A DNA stretch of 64,000 bases from JACCXG01 sp963717745. GTDB lineage: Bacteria > Acidobacteriota > Vicinamibacteria > Vicinamibacterales > 2-12-FULL-66-21. A program made the translations under genes and the position numbers. Positions 33,743 to 42,902 of the stretch are shown piece by piece. Under the pieces are notes generated by a model. That model saw nothing but the letters and a program-made list of their open reading frames with translations, had not been told where the DNA came from and did not search any database. Numbering within the stretch: position 1 is the stretch's first letter; each line of letters starts with the position of its first letter. Location: the NCBI GenBank assembly GCA_963717745.1, contig CAVQXJ010000018.1:62001-126000 (forward strand), read 5' to 3'.

Positions 33743-34908
33743 ACCAGCTCGCGGAGCGGCTGGCCCTCGCACTCGGGCATCTTGAAACCCAGCATTCGCG
33801 CGACCGTAGGAGCGACGTCAAACGTCCGAATCGGGCGTTCGCTGCCGGCCCCTCTCGGCACGCCGGCGCCGAGCGCCACGAGCCAGACGCGGCGGCAGGA
33901 GTCGTCGCCACTCCGATGATTGGCAAACCCGTTCCCGGCGACGTCGCTGTCCCTCCCCAGCTCCGGCACCACCATCATCGTCGTGCGATCGCGATAGAGC
34001 GGCAGCGACTGCACGTGCTGCCACAGCTCGGACACCAGGCGATCAGTGCGGCGGATCGCCTCCAGATAGAGGGAGTAGGCCCCGTAATGCGCGATGTCGA
34101 TGTCCCAGAAATTGACCACGAGCAGCGACGGCGCCAGGCGGTTCATGATTTCCTTCGTCATGAAGAAGGTCAGCTCGTCGCCGCTGGTCGGCACGCTGGG
34201 ATCGTTGAAGTAATCCAGCAGCGACTTGGCCAGCGTCGCCTTGAGATCCTTTCCGAGGGCCCGGCCCGATTCGAACACGCGCCAGCCGAACCCCTCGTAG
34301 CCCTCGTCCAGGGCCAGCATCATCCGTTCGGCAAGCATCTGCCGGTCTTCGACGCCCGGTCCGGACTCAGTCGTCACCGCCGACTTGATGGTCTCGATCA
34401 GGAGCTGTTTCGGCAGGATGACATTGGCCGAGAACGGATCGCCATACGCCCGGAGCTGGCTGCCCCCCATCAGGCCGAAGCTCTTGTTGGTCGCGATGAC
34501 CCAGGCTTCCTCGGGGGGAAGTGCCTGTTCCTTGCGGAACAGCTCGAAGATCGTCGGCGTGACCGGCGCCTCGCTGCCGTAGGCATCGACGTTCTGGCGT
34601 GAGCCGGTGACCAGCGCACCGGTCGAGTTGAAGTGTCCGGTGAGCCCCTCGTAGCGCGCGGTGGGATAGACCAGGCCCTGCGGGACGAGCTCGGAGGCGA
34701 GGTGGGGGATGTTGATCCAGCCTTCAGGAGCGAGGGTGTCTTCGTAGCGCACGCCGCCGCCGAACGTCACGACGATCACCCGCCGTTCGGGCTTGACCGC
34801 CCGGCGACGTTGCGCCAACGCCCGCCGCGGCAGCCACCAGTCGGCCATGCAGGCGGCGAGCAGACGGAGCATGTCGCGGCGATTGGCGCTCGATCCGAGA
34901 ATAGTCAA
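33739..34908 (-). CDS. Exported alkaline-phosphatase-fold protein (sulfatase-like)
   Basis: A 389-residue protein of the alkaline phosphatase superfamily. The start (TTG at 34908) includes NRRDMLRLLAACMADWWLP, a twin-arginine-type signal. The fold is seen in VIVVTFGGGVRYEDTL, FNSTGALVTGSRQNVD (position of the catalytic Thr/Ser) and MVVPELGRDSDVAGNGF. TFDVAPTVARMLGF is the usual sulfatase-like end. The stop codon TAG lies in the CTAG tip of the repeat element. It probably acts on a phosphate or sulfate ester in the periplasm. It is downstream of a molybdopterin oxidoreductase gene. Confidence 0.7.
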   Translation of the reverse strand: MTILGSSANRRDMLRLLAACMADWWLPRRALAQRRRAVKPERRVIVVTFGGGVRYEDTLAPEGWINIPHLASELVPQGLVYPTARYEGLTGHFNSTGALVTGSRQNVDAYGSEAPVTPTIFELFRKEQALPPEEAWVIATNKSFGLMGGSQLRAYGDPFSANVILPKQLLIETIKSAVTTESGPGVEDRQMLAERMMLALDEGYEGFGWRVFESGRALGKDLKATLAKSLLDYFNDPSVPTSGDELTFFMTKEIMNRLAPSLLVVNFWDIDIAHYGAYSLYLEAIRRTDRLVSELWQHVQSLPLYRDRTTMMVVPELGRDSDVAGNGFANHRSGDDSCRRVWLVALGAGVPRGAGSERPIRTFDVAPTVARMLGFKMPECEGQPLRELV

Positions 34909-34932
34909 AGCGTTGTCCCCTGTTTTCCCCTT

Positions 34933-34988
34933 TGCCTTCTGCCTTCTGCCTTCTGCCTTTTGCTTCTCCCTTCTGCCTTCTCCCTTGA
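34933..34988. repeat. Array of eight 7-bp TGCCTTC-type units
   Basis: Eight contiguous heptamers (TGCCTTC three times, then TGCCTTT, TGCTTCT, CCCTTCT, GCCTTCT and CCCTTGA) fill the gap between two genes almost completely. It is the same theme as the array at 49971 seen on the other strand (GAAGGGA). Confidence 0.85.
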
Positions 34989-34989
34989 C

Positions 34990-35712
34990 TCAGGTACCAG
35001 TAATCTCGCCACCCTTGATCTTCCGCGTCTCGTCCGGAAACTCGAACGGGTGATCGACACCCGCCAGGATGTCGCCGCTGGCCGAGTAGTACGGCCAGCC
35101 ATCGGCGACCAGTCCCATCCCGCCCTTGTCGACGAACGTCAGCTTGGTGATCAGCTTCGACGACTTGTAGCCGTACTTGGCCGGCATGACCAGCCGGAGC
35201 GGCGCGCCGTGCTCCGGACTCAGCGCCTCGCCCTCCATCCCGACCGCGAACATCGTGCGCGGCTGCAGCAGGTCCTCCAGCTTCACGAAATCGTAGTACT
35301 TGTCGGCGCAGTCGACGCGCAGCCAGAGCATCTCCGACTGCGCGCCGATCAGCTTCAGCAACTCCCGTGCGTGGAAGCCCTCCCAGTTCACCCGGCCCGA
35401 CCAGCACTGCACGCATTTCAGTCGGCTGCTCTGTGCCATTCGCGGCAGCTTCTCGAGATCGTTCAGCTTCAGCCGAACGCCGGGTTGGCCGCTGCCTTCG
35501 ATCGCGAGCTCCCAGGCCTTCAGGTCTGGCGCGGGGATGGGGTTGAAGGCCATCACCTTCAGGTTGAATCGATCCGGCTTGTTGGTCGGGATGATCCAGC
35601 CGTTGCGACGACGATCGGCCTGTGCTTGCGCGCTCGGGCCCTCCGCGAACGCCGCCGCCACACTCGTGCCGAAGACGGACTGGATGAATGCGCGGCGGTT
35701 GACGGCGTTCAC
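34990..35712 (-). CDS. Molybdopterin-dependent oxidoreductase, sulfite oxidase-like
   Basis: A 240-residue protein with a twin-arginine signal (VNRRAFIQSVFGTSVAAAFA). The Moco domain contains SSRLKCVQCWSGRVNWEGF, where the second Cys is the expected molybdenum ligand. It also contains YYDFVKLEDLLQPRTMFAVG, and SPEHGAPLRLVMPAKYGYKS lines the cofactor. This is the YedY/MsrP-like group of sulfite oxidases; the substrate is not certain. It overlaps the upstream TPR gene by 4 bp (ATGA) and precedes the phosphatase-fold gene, so a TPR-oxidoreductase-phosphatase operon is likely. A membrane haem partner was not found here. Confidence 0.85.
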   Translation of the reverse strand: MNAVNRRAFIQSVFGTSVAAAFAEGPSAQAQADRRRNGWIIPTNKPDRFNLKVMAFNPIPAPDLKAWELAIEGSGQPGVRLKLNDLEKLPRMAQSSRLKCVQCWSGRVNWEGFHARELLKLIGAQSEMLWLRVDCADKYYDFVKLEDLLQPRTMFAVGMEGEALSPEHGAPLRLVMPAKYGYKSSKLITKLTFVDKGGMGLVADGWPYYSASGDILAGVDHPFEFPDETRKIKGGEITGT

Positions 35713-36830
35713 TTGTTGCCCTTCGACGCGGCCGTGAGGTTGCGGAAAGTCTCGAGCTCCTTCGCCGCGAGAGCCGTGCGCCCGGTCCGTTGATACAGCT
35801 GCGACAGCCGGTAGTGCGCCTGGGCGAGCGATGGCTCCAGGGCCGCTGCACGGCGCAGACTCTCGATTGCCTCGGCGTAGCGCTGCTGCTCGGCCAGCAG
35901 CACGCCCAGCTCGAAGAAGCCTTTTGTCAGGCGCGGATCGAGTGCGACGGCTCGTCTGAGCAGCGCTTCGATCCGCCGGACCTCCTCACCGCCGAGCGCC
36001 TCGGAGCTGCCTTTCCACAGGGTCATGCCGTAGTGGAAGTGCGCCAGTGCGTTCTTCGGGTGCGTGTCGACGAAGCGGCCGAGACGCGTCGCGATCTCTC
36101 CGTTGACCTCCGGCGAGACACCGTACATCTCGCCGAGGAACTGGTATGGACGGGGGTCGGACGGCGCCAGGTCGGCAGCGTCACAGAAGGACTGCACCGC
36201 ATCGCGGTACTCGCCTTGCGAATACAGCGCGATGCCGAGGCCGACGCGCAGTCGTGCCGATCGCGGGTGGCGTGGGATCGCTGCACGGAACACTTCGGTC
36301 GCCGGACCGGACGCGCGCAGCTGGAGCATGCTGTCACCCCAATCGAAGAGGTGTTCCTCGCTGGGATCCATGTGCGCGGCGAGCTGATACTCCTCGGCGG
36401 CGGCGGTCAGTTTCCCGGCACGCTGCTCGACGTCGCCGAGCAGATTGTGCAGCTCGCCGACGTCCTTAAGGCCCAGCAAGCGCTTCACCTGGAGTCGGGC
36501 CTCGTCCAGTTGTCCGGTCTCGAGCAGCGCACGCGCCAGGTCGTAGCCGACCTCGTCGCGCGAGGGATCCAGCGCCTCGGCGCGCCGGAGGTGCGGCAGC
36601 GCCGCACGGGTCTTGCCGGCCTGCAGGTAGAACACGGCCAGCATATGGCGAGCGTCGAAGCTGTCGGGATGGCGTTGCACGCCATCCAGCAGCTTGCGTT
36701 CGAGCGCTGCGAGATCGGGCTTGGCCTGGCGCGTGGGCACCGTCGACCGAGACTGGGCCATGACGCTCGCCGCCGAGGTAATGACGGCGAGCGCGACAAG
36801 GACGTCAAGCGGGAACCGGCGCGAGGACAT
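35709..36830 (-). CDS. Tetratricopeptide repeat protein, exported
   Basis: The ATG at 36830 (MSSRRFPLDVLVALAVITSA) gives a signal peptide; a TTG 18 bp further upstream also fits. The 373-residue protein has about eight TPR units, for example MLAVFYLQAGKTRAALPHLR, LARALLETGQLDEARLQVKR, GIALYSQGEYRDAVQSFCDA and GVLLAEQQRYAEAIESLRRA. It ends in a charged tail. TPR proteins bind partners; the close link (4-bp overlap) with the molybdopterin oxidoreductase suggests it helps assemble or present that enzyme. Confidence 0.82.
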   Translation of the reverse strand: MSSRRFPLDVLVALAVITSAASVMAQSRSTVPTRQAKPDLAALERKLLDGVQRHPDSFDARHMLAVFYLQAGKTRAALPHLRRAEALDPSRDEVGYDLARALLETGQLDEARLQVKRLLGLKDVGELHNLLGDVEQRAGKLTAAAEEYQLAAHMDPSEEHLFDWGDSMLQLRASGPATEVFRAAIPRHPRSARLRVGLGIALYSQGEYRDAVQSFCDAADLAPSDPRPYQFLGEMYGVSPEVNGEIATRLGRFVDTHPKNALAHFHYGMTLWKGSSEALGGEEVRRIEALLRRAVALDPRLTKGFFELGVLLAEQQRYAEAIESLRRAAALEPSLAQAHYRLSQLYQRTGRTALAAKELETFRNLTAASKGNK

Positions 36831-36847
36831 GGATATCAGACGAAGCA

Positions 36848-36928
36848 AGTTGCCAGTGTCCAGTGGCCAGTTGCCAGTTAGCGCTTTCTCTGAACTGGCT
36901 ACCGGCCACTGGAAACTGGCAACTGACA
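36848..36928. repeat. Inverted pair of 7-bp CAGT/ACTG arrays, 3' side of the TonB receptor
   Basis: The left arm (36848-36875) has four heptamers AGTNNCC, and the right arm (36894-36928) has five heptamers ACTGNNN or ACCGGCC. They are inverted with a short unique loop. The right arm ends 8 bp before the receptor's stop codon. Confidence 0.85.
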
Positions 36929-36936
36929 GCGACGCT

Positions 36937-39900
36937 TTACCAATACACCTTCGCTCCCAGCTGGAACTGCCGCGGCGCGTTCCGCATCGAGGTGATGCTG
37001 GCGAAGTTCCGGGCGTCGAGGAAATTGAGCGAGCCCGGGAGGTTGAACGACGGCGTATTCGTCAGGTTGAAGGCCTCGGCGCGGATCTCGAATTGCCGAT
37101 GGCCGGCGATCCTGAACTGCTTGGCGACGCTGAAGTCCAGCTGCCGCAGCGGCGGACCCGTCACTTGGCTGCGGCCGCCGCCGAGCGGGCTGAAGTCCTG
37201 CTGACCGATCGTCGCGACCGGAGCCGGATTGGCAAACGCCGCCGGATTGTAGAACTGGTTCACGTCGTGGGAACCGGCATACGGATCGCCGACGACGAGC
37301 GCATAACAGCCGGTGCCCGCGCCGGTGGTGATGGAGCACCCGACCGTCTGCGCCTGGCCGCTGTAGATCGACGCGACCCAGTTGGCGCGCCAGCCGCCGA
37401 GGATCGCTCCACGTCCCGGCAGATCGTAGGTGCCGCTGAACACCAGCGCGTGCTTGGTGTAGAAGCCGGATTTCCCGATGTCGTTCTCGAGACTCCAGCC
37501 GGCCACGTCCGGCGCCCGCAGGCCGCCGACGCCGCCCCCGGAGAGCGAGTCGCCCGCATTGGTCGTTGAATCGCTCAACGTGTAGCTGACGAGGAACCCC
37601 AGCCCGGCACGAAGGCGGCGCTGGAACTTCATCTGCAGCGAGTCATAGTCGCTGACGCCGACGGTGCGCACCAGGAGCGAGCCACGGGCGATATTCGGCC
37701 ATGTGACGTGCAGCTGCGGATTGGTGCCCGGCGGCAGCAGCCGGGTGACGTTGTTCATCCCGGTGAAGGTCTCGAGATGGCGGCCGCGCGTGCCGACGTA
37801 GCCGACCTCGATCGAGTGACCCGGAATGATTTCGCTCTGCAGCGTGACGTTGTAGTTGTGGTAGCGCGGCGTCTGGTAGTCGAATTCCACGCCCCGCACC
37901 TGCAGTCCGTTCGCGTTCACGTTCACCGGATCCAGCACGATCCGCTCCCGGGAGCTCAGGTCGACGAGCGAGTTATCGCCCAGCCGGTTGGGCAACGCAT
38001 CGTTCGGCGACTGGTACTGCAGCGTGAACTGGAACGGGTAGTTGTAGCCGAGGCTGGGATTGCCACCGCGGTTCTCGAACGCCCCGTAGAACAGTCCGTA
38101 TCCGGCTCGCGCCACGAATCTCGACGCGATCTGGTAGGCGGCGTCCAGCCGCGGCGCGAAGTTGTTGTTCGGCATCTTCCCCAGGCCGCTGCCGAACTCG
38201 TCGGTGTAGACCAGCTCGATGCCGTCCGTCCTCAGGTTGTTGACGAAGCTCGGCGAGAGCGGCTTGTCCCGCCACTCGGCCGGGATCAGGTAGCGCGCCG
38301 GCGGACCCGGCACCATGTTCGACTGTTCCGCTTCCTTCTCCTGCTCGCGGCTGAAGTAGTCCCAGCGCACGCCGTAGTTCAGGGTGAGACGCGAGTTCAC
38401 TCGCCAGCTGTCCTGGGCGTACGCGCCGTGATAGGTCTTGAACGCGTCGACCGCGCCGAATGGGGAGACCCGGATCACGTTCATGCCGCCGGCGAAGTCC
38501 ACGCCGCCCGGGACCAGAGACGGTATCTGCTTCAGCACGATCGCCGCTCGTGCGGTCGTGTTGTCGGCCTGGTTGATAACCGACGTGTAGCGTCCATCCC
38601 AGCTGTAGTCGCCCCGCGCATAGGGCGGCTGCGTCGAGCCGAAGAAGATGTCCTGGTAGATGTAGCCGCCCTTGAACGTGTGCGACTTGTAGACCTTGGT
38701 CAGGTTGTCGCTGAACTGCAGCGTGTTGCTGAAGCGCTCGCTGACGACCCAGCCGGCGTGGCCGAAGTTGGAGAGGCTCGAGACCGCGATGTTCGGCAGG
38801 CCCCCGTTTCCTGCCACCTGCGGAATGCCGGTGATCCCGTACTTCGACGGGATGTCACCGGTATCGGCGCCAAACGGCGGCATCCGGTTGGTGTGCTCGC
38901 GGCTGAGGCCGAAACGCGCTTCGTTGATCAGCGTCGGCGAGAACATGTGCGTCTGGCTCGCGGCAAATCCATTGACGCGCACCTTCTCGTCGCCTTCGCT
39001 GAATTCCCCGCCATCGCCGTCTCCGTCGAACGGCGACGGGCGCACCTTGTGATTGTCGGAGAAGCTGTAGCGGGCAAAGAACCGGTCGTTGCCGCTGAAG
39101 TTGTGATCGACCCGGACGTCGAACGAATGCGTGTCGTCGCTGTTCGTCCGGTTCACCACGTAGTTGTTGTTCAGGGTGGCGAGGTTCGGCTCCGGGTAGA
39201 GCTGCATCAGCCGTACGGCATTGGCGTCGAGACGGCCGCCTGGAATCCGGTTGCCGGCGAACGGATCCCGCACGAAGCTGCTCTGGGTGGCGACCAGACC
39301 CGTCACCGGATCGACCTGACCCGCCTGCACCTGTCGTGTCGTGGCCGGGTCGAACACCGTGCCGCGCGGGTGAACCCGGCCCAGGGCATCGGCAGCGATG
39401 TTTCCGCTCTGCAGCGAGATGAGATCCGAGAAATCGGTGAACCCGCTGGATCGCTGAAGCGCCGTTGGCACCGATCTGACCCAGGTCCGCGCCTGCTTCG
39501 TGAGACTGCCTTCGTAGTCGACGAACCAGAACGTCTTGGTGCCGATCGCCGGCCCGCCGGCCGTGAAGCCGAACTGATTCGAGAGGTAGTCGCCTTTCTT
39601 GAGGCCGGCGCGGTTGGAGAAGAAGTCGCTCGCATTCAACGCGTCGTTGCGATGGAACTCCCAGACGGTGCCGCGCAGCTGACTGGTGCCCGACTTCAGC
39701 GTGGTGTTCATGACCGCCCCGCCGGCGCGGCCGTATTCGGCGCTGAACGAGCTGGTGAGAATCTTGATCTCGTCGACCGCGTCGACCGGCGGCTTGACGA
39801 TGTAAGCGACGCCGCTGAGGAAGTCGACGTTGCTGGTGTTGTTGTCGATGCCGTCCAGCAGATAGTTGTTCTGCGCCGGCCGCACGCCGTTGGCCGAGAA

Positions 39901-40437
39901 CATCAGCGGCGCGCGCGCGCCGGGCTGCGGCGGCACGACGCCGGCGACCAGCCGGGCGAGCACCGTATAGTCGCGCCCGTTGATCGGGAGGTCTTCAATC
40001 GCGGCGGAGGTCAGCGTCTCGCCGACCGTGCCGGTGCCGGTCTGCAGGAGCGGCGTCTCCGCCGTCACGACGATCTCATCGGTCAGGCCGCCCGGCTGCA
40101 GCGTGAAATCGACCAGCGCCTGCTGCTGGATGCTGACCGTGATGCCGCGGCGCACCGCCTTCTTGAAGCCCTGGAACTCGACTTCGATCGAGTAGGCGCC
40201 GGTGCGAATGGGGGTGAAGACGTAGGTGCCGTCCTCACGCGTCACCCCGGTGAGCGTGAACGACTGGCCTTCATGCGTGACCGTGACCGTCGCGCCGGGG
40301 AGCACGCCCCCGCCCGCGTCTTTGACCGTGCCGAGGATCGAGCCGGTATCGACCTGCGCACTCGCGGTGGTGGCGAGGAGCAGCACGATGCCGAGGACCA
40401 ACCAGGGGGCCTTGCCCAGGAATCGCTGGACGAGCAT
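36937..40437 (-). CDS. TonB-dependent receptor, Oar-like, intact
   Basis: A 1,166-residue outer-membrane receptor. The start at 40437 (MLVQRFLGKAPWLVLGIVLL) follows GGGAGGA with suitable spacing; the longer frame to 40500 begins in non-family sequence. It has a carboxypeptidase-regulatory-like domain (GSILGTVKDAGGGVLPGATV), a plug (ETPLLQTGTGTVGETLTSAA and SAEYGRAGGAVMNTTLKSG) and a large beta-barrel ending RNAPRQFQLGAKVYW, with the terminal aromatic residue that BAM recognises. Its ligand is unknown; in this group they are often oligosaccharides. It is bracketed on both sides by the same class of heptamer arrays. Confidence 0.93.
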   Translation of the reverse strand: MLVQRFLGKAPWLVLGIVLLLATTASAQVDTGSILGTVKDAGGGVLPGATVTVTHEGQSFTLTGVTREDGTYVFTPIRTGAYSIEVEFQGFKKAVRRGITVSIQQQALVDFTLQPGGLTDEIVVTAETPLLQTGTGTVGETLTSAAIEDLPINGRDYTVLARLVAGVVPPQPGARAPLMFSANGVRPAQNNYLLDGIDNNTSNVDFLSGVAYIVKPPVDAVDEIKILTSSFSAEYGRAGGAVMNTTLKSGTSQLRGTVWEFHRNDALNASDFFSNRAGLKKGDYLSNQFGFTAGGPAIGTKTFWFVDYEGSLTKQARTWVRSVPTALQRSSGFTDFSDLISLQSGNIAADALGRVHPRGTVFDPATTRQVQAGQVDPVTGLVATQSSFVRDPFAGNRIPGGRLDANAVRLMQLYPEPNLATLNNNYVVNRTNSDDTHSFDVRVDHNFSGNDRFFARYSFSDNHKVRPSPFDGDGDGGEFSEGDEKVRVNGFAASQTHMFSPTLINEARFGLSREHTNRMPPFGADTGDIPSKYGITGIPQVAGNGGLPNIAVSSLSNFGHAGWVVSERFSNTLQFSDNLTKVYKSHTFKGGYIYQDIFFGSTQPPYARGDYSWDGRYTSVINQADNTTARAAIVLKQIPSLVPGGVDFAGGMNVIRVSPFGAVDAFKTYHGAYAQDSWRVNSRLTLNYGVRWDYFSREQEKEAEQSNMVPGPPARYLIPAEWRDKPLSPSFVNNLRTDGIELVYTDEFGSGLGKMPNNNFAPRLDAAYQIASRFVARAGYGLFYGAFENRGGNPSLGYNYPFQFTLQYQSPNDALPNRLGDNSLVDLSSRERIVLDPVNVNANGLQVRGVEFDYQTPRYHNYNVTLQSEIIPGHSIEVGYVGTRGRHLETFTGMNNVTRLLPPGTNPQLHVTWPNIARGSLLVRTVGVSDYDSLQMKFQRRLRAGLGFLVSYTLSDSTTNAGDSLSGGGVGGLRAPDVAGWSLENDIGKSGFYTKHALVFSGTYDLPGRGAILGGWRANWVASIYSGQAQTVGCSITTGAGTGCYALVVGDPYAGSHDVNQFYNPAAFANPAPVATIGQQDFSPLGGGRSQVTGPPLRQLDFSVAKQFRIAGHRQFEIRAEAFNLTNTPSFNLPGSLNFLDARNFASITSMRNAPRQFQLGAKVYW

Positions 40438-40580
40438 CTGTCCTCCCTTGGAGGAATGGCGCGCGTGGGCGCGCGTCTGGCGGTGAACGGTGGCGTCCAC
40501 CCGGTGGACGCCGCGATTACAGCGTGCGGAGCGTAGCGCCGTCGCCGTCCCAGGTCAAACGTTTCAAGGAGCAAAACTTT

Positions 40581-40673
40581 TCCAGTTGACAGTAGCCAGT
40601 TGCCAGTAGCCAGTCAGGAAAGCCGAAACTGGGAACTGGAAACTGTGGCACGTGAACTGGGACTGGCAACTGA
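40581..40673. repeat. Inverted pair of 7-bp arrays, 5' side of the TonB receptor
   Basis: Left: five heptamers of the form NNCAGTN (40581-40615). Right: AACTGGN units, 40627-40670, with a short interruption near 40648. These mirror the arrays after the receptor gene at 36848-36928. Confidence 0.85.
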
Positions 40674-40674
40674 A

Positions 40675-42751
40675 TTACTGCCGCGGCAGCGCGTACGCGA
40701 TCAGCTCGCTGCCCTCGCTCCCGCTGACCGCGACCACGATGTACTGGCGGCCGTTGACGAGATACGTCATCGGTGATCCCGTCTGCTTGGCCGGCATCTC
40801 GACCGCGCCGACGTCCGCCCCGGTCGCCTTGTCGTAGGCGCGCAGCAACGCCACGCGCTTGCCTTCCTCGGTGTGCACGCCCCCTTCACCGGCAATGACC
40901 AGCGACTTGGTCGCGAGCACGCCGATGAAGGTGCGCCCGTATTGCCCGAGGCGCTCGAGAGCCATACCCTTGAGCGCCGGGTGGTTCCGGATCTCGTCTG
41001 GCGTGGAGCTGTGGGGCTTCTGCCAGATCAGCTCGCCGGTGTTCATGTCGTACGCGGTGATGCGATCGTAGGGAGGTTTGATGAGCGGCAGCCCTCGCAC
41101 TGTGGTCGTGCCCCGACCGCGGCCCGCTCCCGGCGCGGCACCCGCAGCGCCGCCGCCTCGGGCGCCGCGCCCGCCGGTGTCGCCGGGAGCCGCCGCGCCG
41201 CCGCTACCCGCATTCGCGCGCGCAAATCCTCCCACGTAGCCGAAATCGGAGACGGCAGGGTCGGCAGGGACGAGGGCAGCCGCGTACACGGCAGTGTGAG
41301 AGTGGATGTACAGGCGGTTCGTCTCCGGATCCATCGCCCCGCCCGGCCAGTTCGCGCCGCCGGTGTCGGCCGGGACCTGAAGCGTCGCGAGCGGCCCGTC
41401 GAAGTTGGCTCAAGGACGGCGGCGTATACATCGGACCCGTCCGATACCGCTTGATCAGCTCGACGGCTTCCGCGCGAAGCTCCGGCGTGAAGTCGATCAG
41501 GTCGTCGATCCCGATCCCCTGCCGATCGAATGGCGCGGGCTTCGTGGGAAACGGCTGCGTGGGGCTGGTCTTCTCGCGCGGGACCGTGGACTGCGGCACC
41601 GGCCGCTCCTCGATCGGCCAGATCGGAACGCCGGTCTCGCGGTTGAGCACGAACAGGAATGCCTGCTTGGTCGGCAGGGCGAGCGCCTTGACGCGGCGTC
41701 CGCTCACGTTCATGTCGAACAGAATCGGCGCGCACGGCGGGTCGTAGTCCCAGAGGCCGTGATGGGCGATCTGGTAGTGCCACTTCCGCTTGCCGGTCTT
41801 GATGTCCAGCGCGACCAGGCTCTCCCCGAACAGGCCGTTGCCCGGCCGGTTGCCGCCGTAATAGTCCCCGGTCGGCATCTCGACCGGCACGTAGACGAGT
41901 CCGAGATCGCGATCGGCACTCAACTGCGCCCACGCCCCGGTGTTGCCGTTCCGCGACGCCGAGTCGTCGTCCCAGGTGTCGTAGCCGAATTCGCCGCGCA
42001 GCGGGATGGTGTGGAAGATCCACAACCGCTTGCCGGTCCTCACGTCGAAGCCGCGGACGTACCCTCGCGCATTCTTCATCGTCGGCGGCGAGCCGCTGAA
42101 TCGCTGCGCCGCGCCGACCACGACCACGTCGTCCACGACGAGCGGTGTCGCGTTGAGGCCGAGATCGGCGGTGACCAGATCCAGCTCCTGATCGTTGCCC
42201 TGCTTCAAGTCGACGACACCCTCCACACCGAAGGTGGGAACTGGGATGCCGGTCCTGGCGTCGAGCGCGAGCATGCGATAGCCCGGCGTCACATAGATGA
42301 TCCGCTGGTCCGATCCGTCGGCGCTCGACCAATACGACACCCCGCGTCCCGCGCCGCTGCGCGACGGGTTCTGGCCGCGCGGCCCTTCGTCTTCGGCGTG
42401 CATCCACAGCAGCTCACCGGTGGCGGCATTCAGGGCGACGACGGCGCGGCGGGTCCCGGCCGTGGTGTAGAGGACGCTGCCGACCATCAGCGGCGTCGCG
42501 GAATAGAGCGTGTCGGGCCGCGGGCCGAAGATGTCGGTGTCGAGCCGCCAGGCCACCTGCAGCTTCGAGAAGTTGGTCTGGTTGATCTGGTCGAGCGGCG
42601 AGTAGCGCGTGCTTGCGAGATCGCTCCCGTAGGTTTTCCACTCGGCTACGGCCGCAGGCTTCTCGTTCTGACCCTGGAGGCCCAGTGCAGCCAGGGCGAC
42701 GCCGGCGGCGACGCTGGCTGCCCGGTGCCACACGGATTCGGCTCTTCTCAC
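40675..42751 (-). CDS. PQQ-dependent quinoprotein, membrane-bound glucose dehydrogenase-like, one frameshift
   Basis: A protein of about 690 residues when read across one frame change near 41406. The first part has a signal peptide (RAASVAAGVALAALGLQGQ) and SDLASTRYSPLDQINQTNFS, then FGYDTWDDDSASRNGNTGAW and HHGLWDYDPPCAPILFDMN. The second part resumes as FDGPLATLQVPADTGGANWP, followed by a Gly/Arg-rich insert (GRGRGTTT) and MTYLVNGRQYIVVAVSGSEG. The pattern is the large PQQ propeller. It probably oxidises an aldose or alcohol in the periplasm. The gene is divergent from the lactate permease. Confidence 0.85.
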
Positions 42752-42843
42752 GACGGCTCCTCGCTGCGCTCGGACCGGCCGCGGTGGGCCGCGCCCGAAA
42801 CGGCGAGAAACCGTAGCACGAAAACCGGTGCGCGCGCGGCTGA

Positions 42844-42870
42844 TGGAACCCGTTCCACCAGTGCTACACT
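42844..42870 (+). promoter_or_regulatory. Operator-like palindrome and -10 box upstream of the lactate permease
   Basis: TGGAACCCGTTCCA (42844-42857) is a perfect inverted repeat of the TGG-N8-CCA kind used by GntR-type regulators of lactate genes. A TACACT -10 box follows at 42865-42870, 33 bases before the ATG. The palindrome falls on the -35 position. This fits regulation of the permease by a repressor not encoded here. Confidence 0.5.
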
Positions 42871-42902
42871 CCCGGCCCCATGTGCGCGAATCAGAGCTGA
42901 CG

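Noticed and set aside
36848..36928. Heptamer arrays as a CRISPR array.
   Set aside because: The units are 7 bp without spacers of constant length, in opposite arms, and no cas genes are near.
37708..40536. A 942-codon open frame on the plus strand opposite the TonB receptor.
   Set aside because: It has no domain or signal-peptide sequence. The reverse strand has a clear receptor with motifs along its whole length. Long open antisense frames are common in GC-rich DNA.
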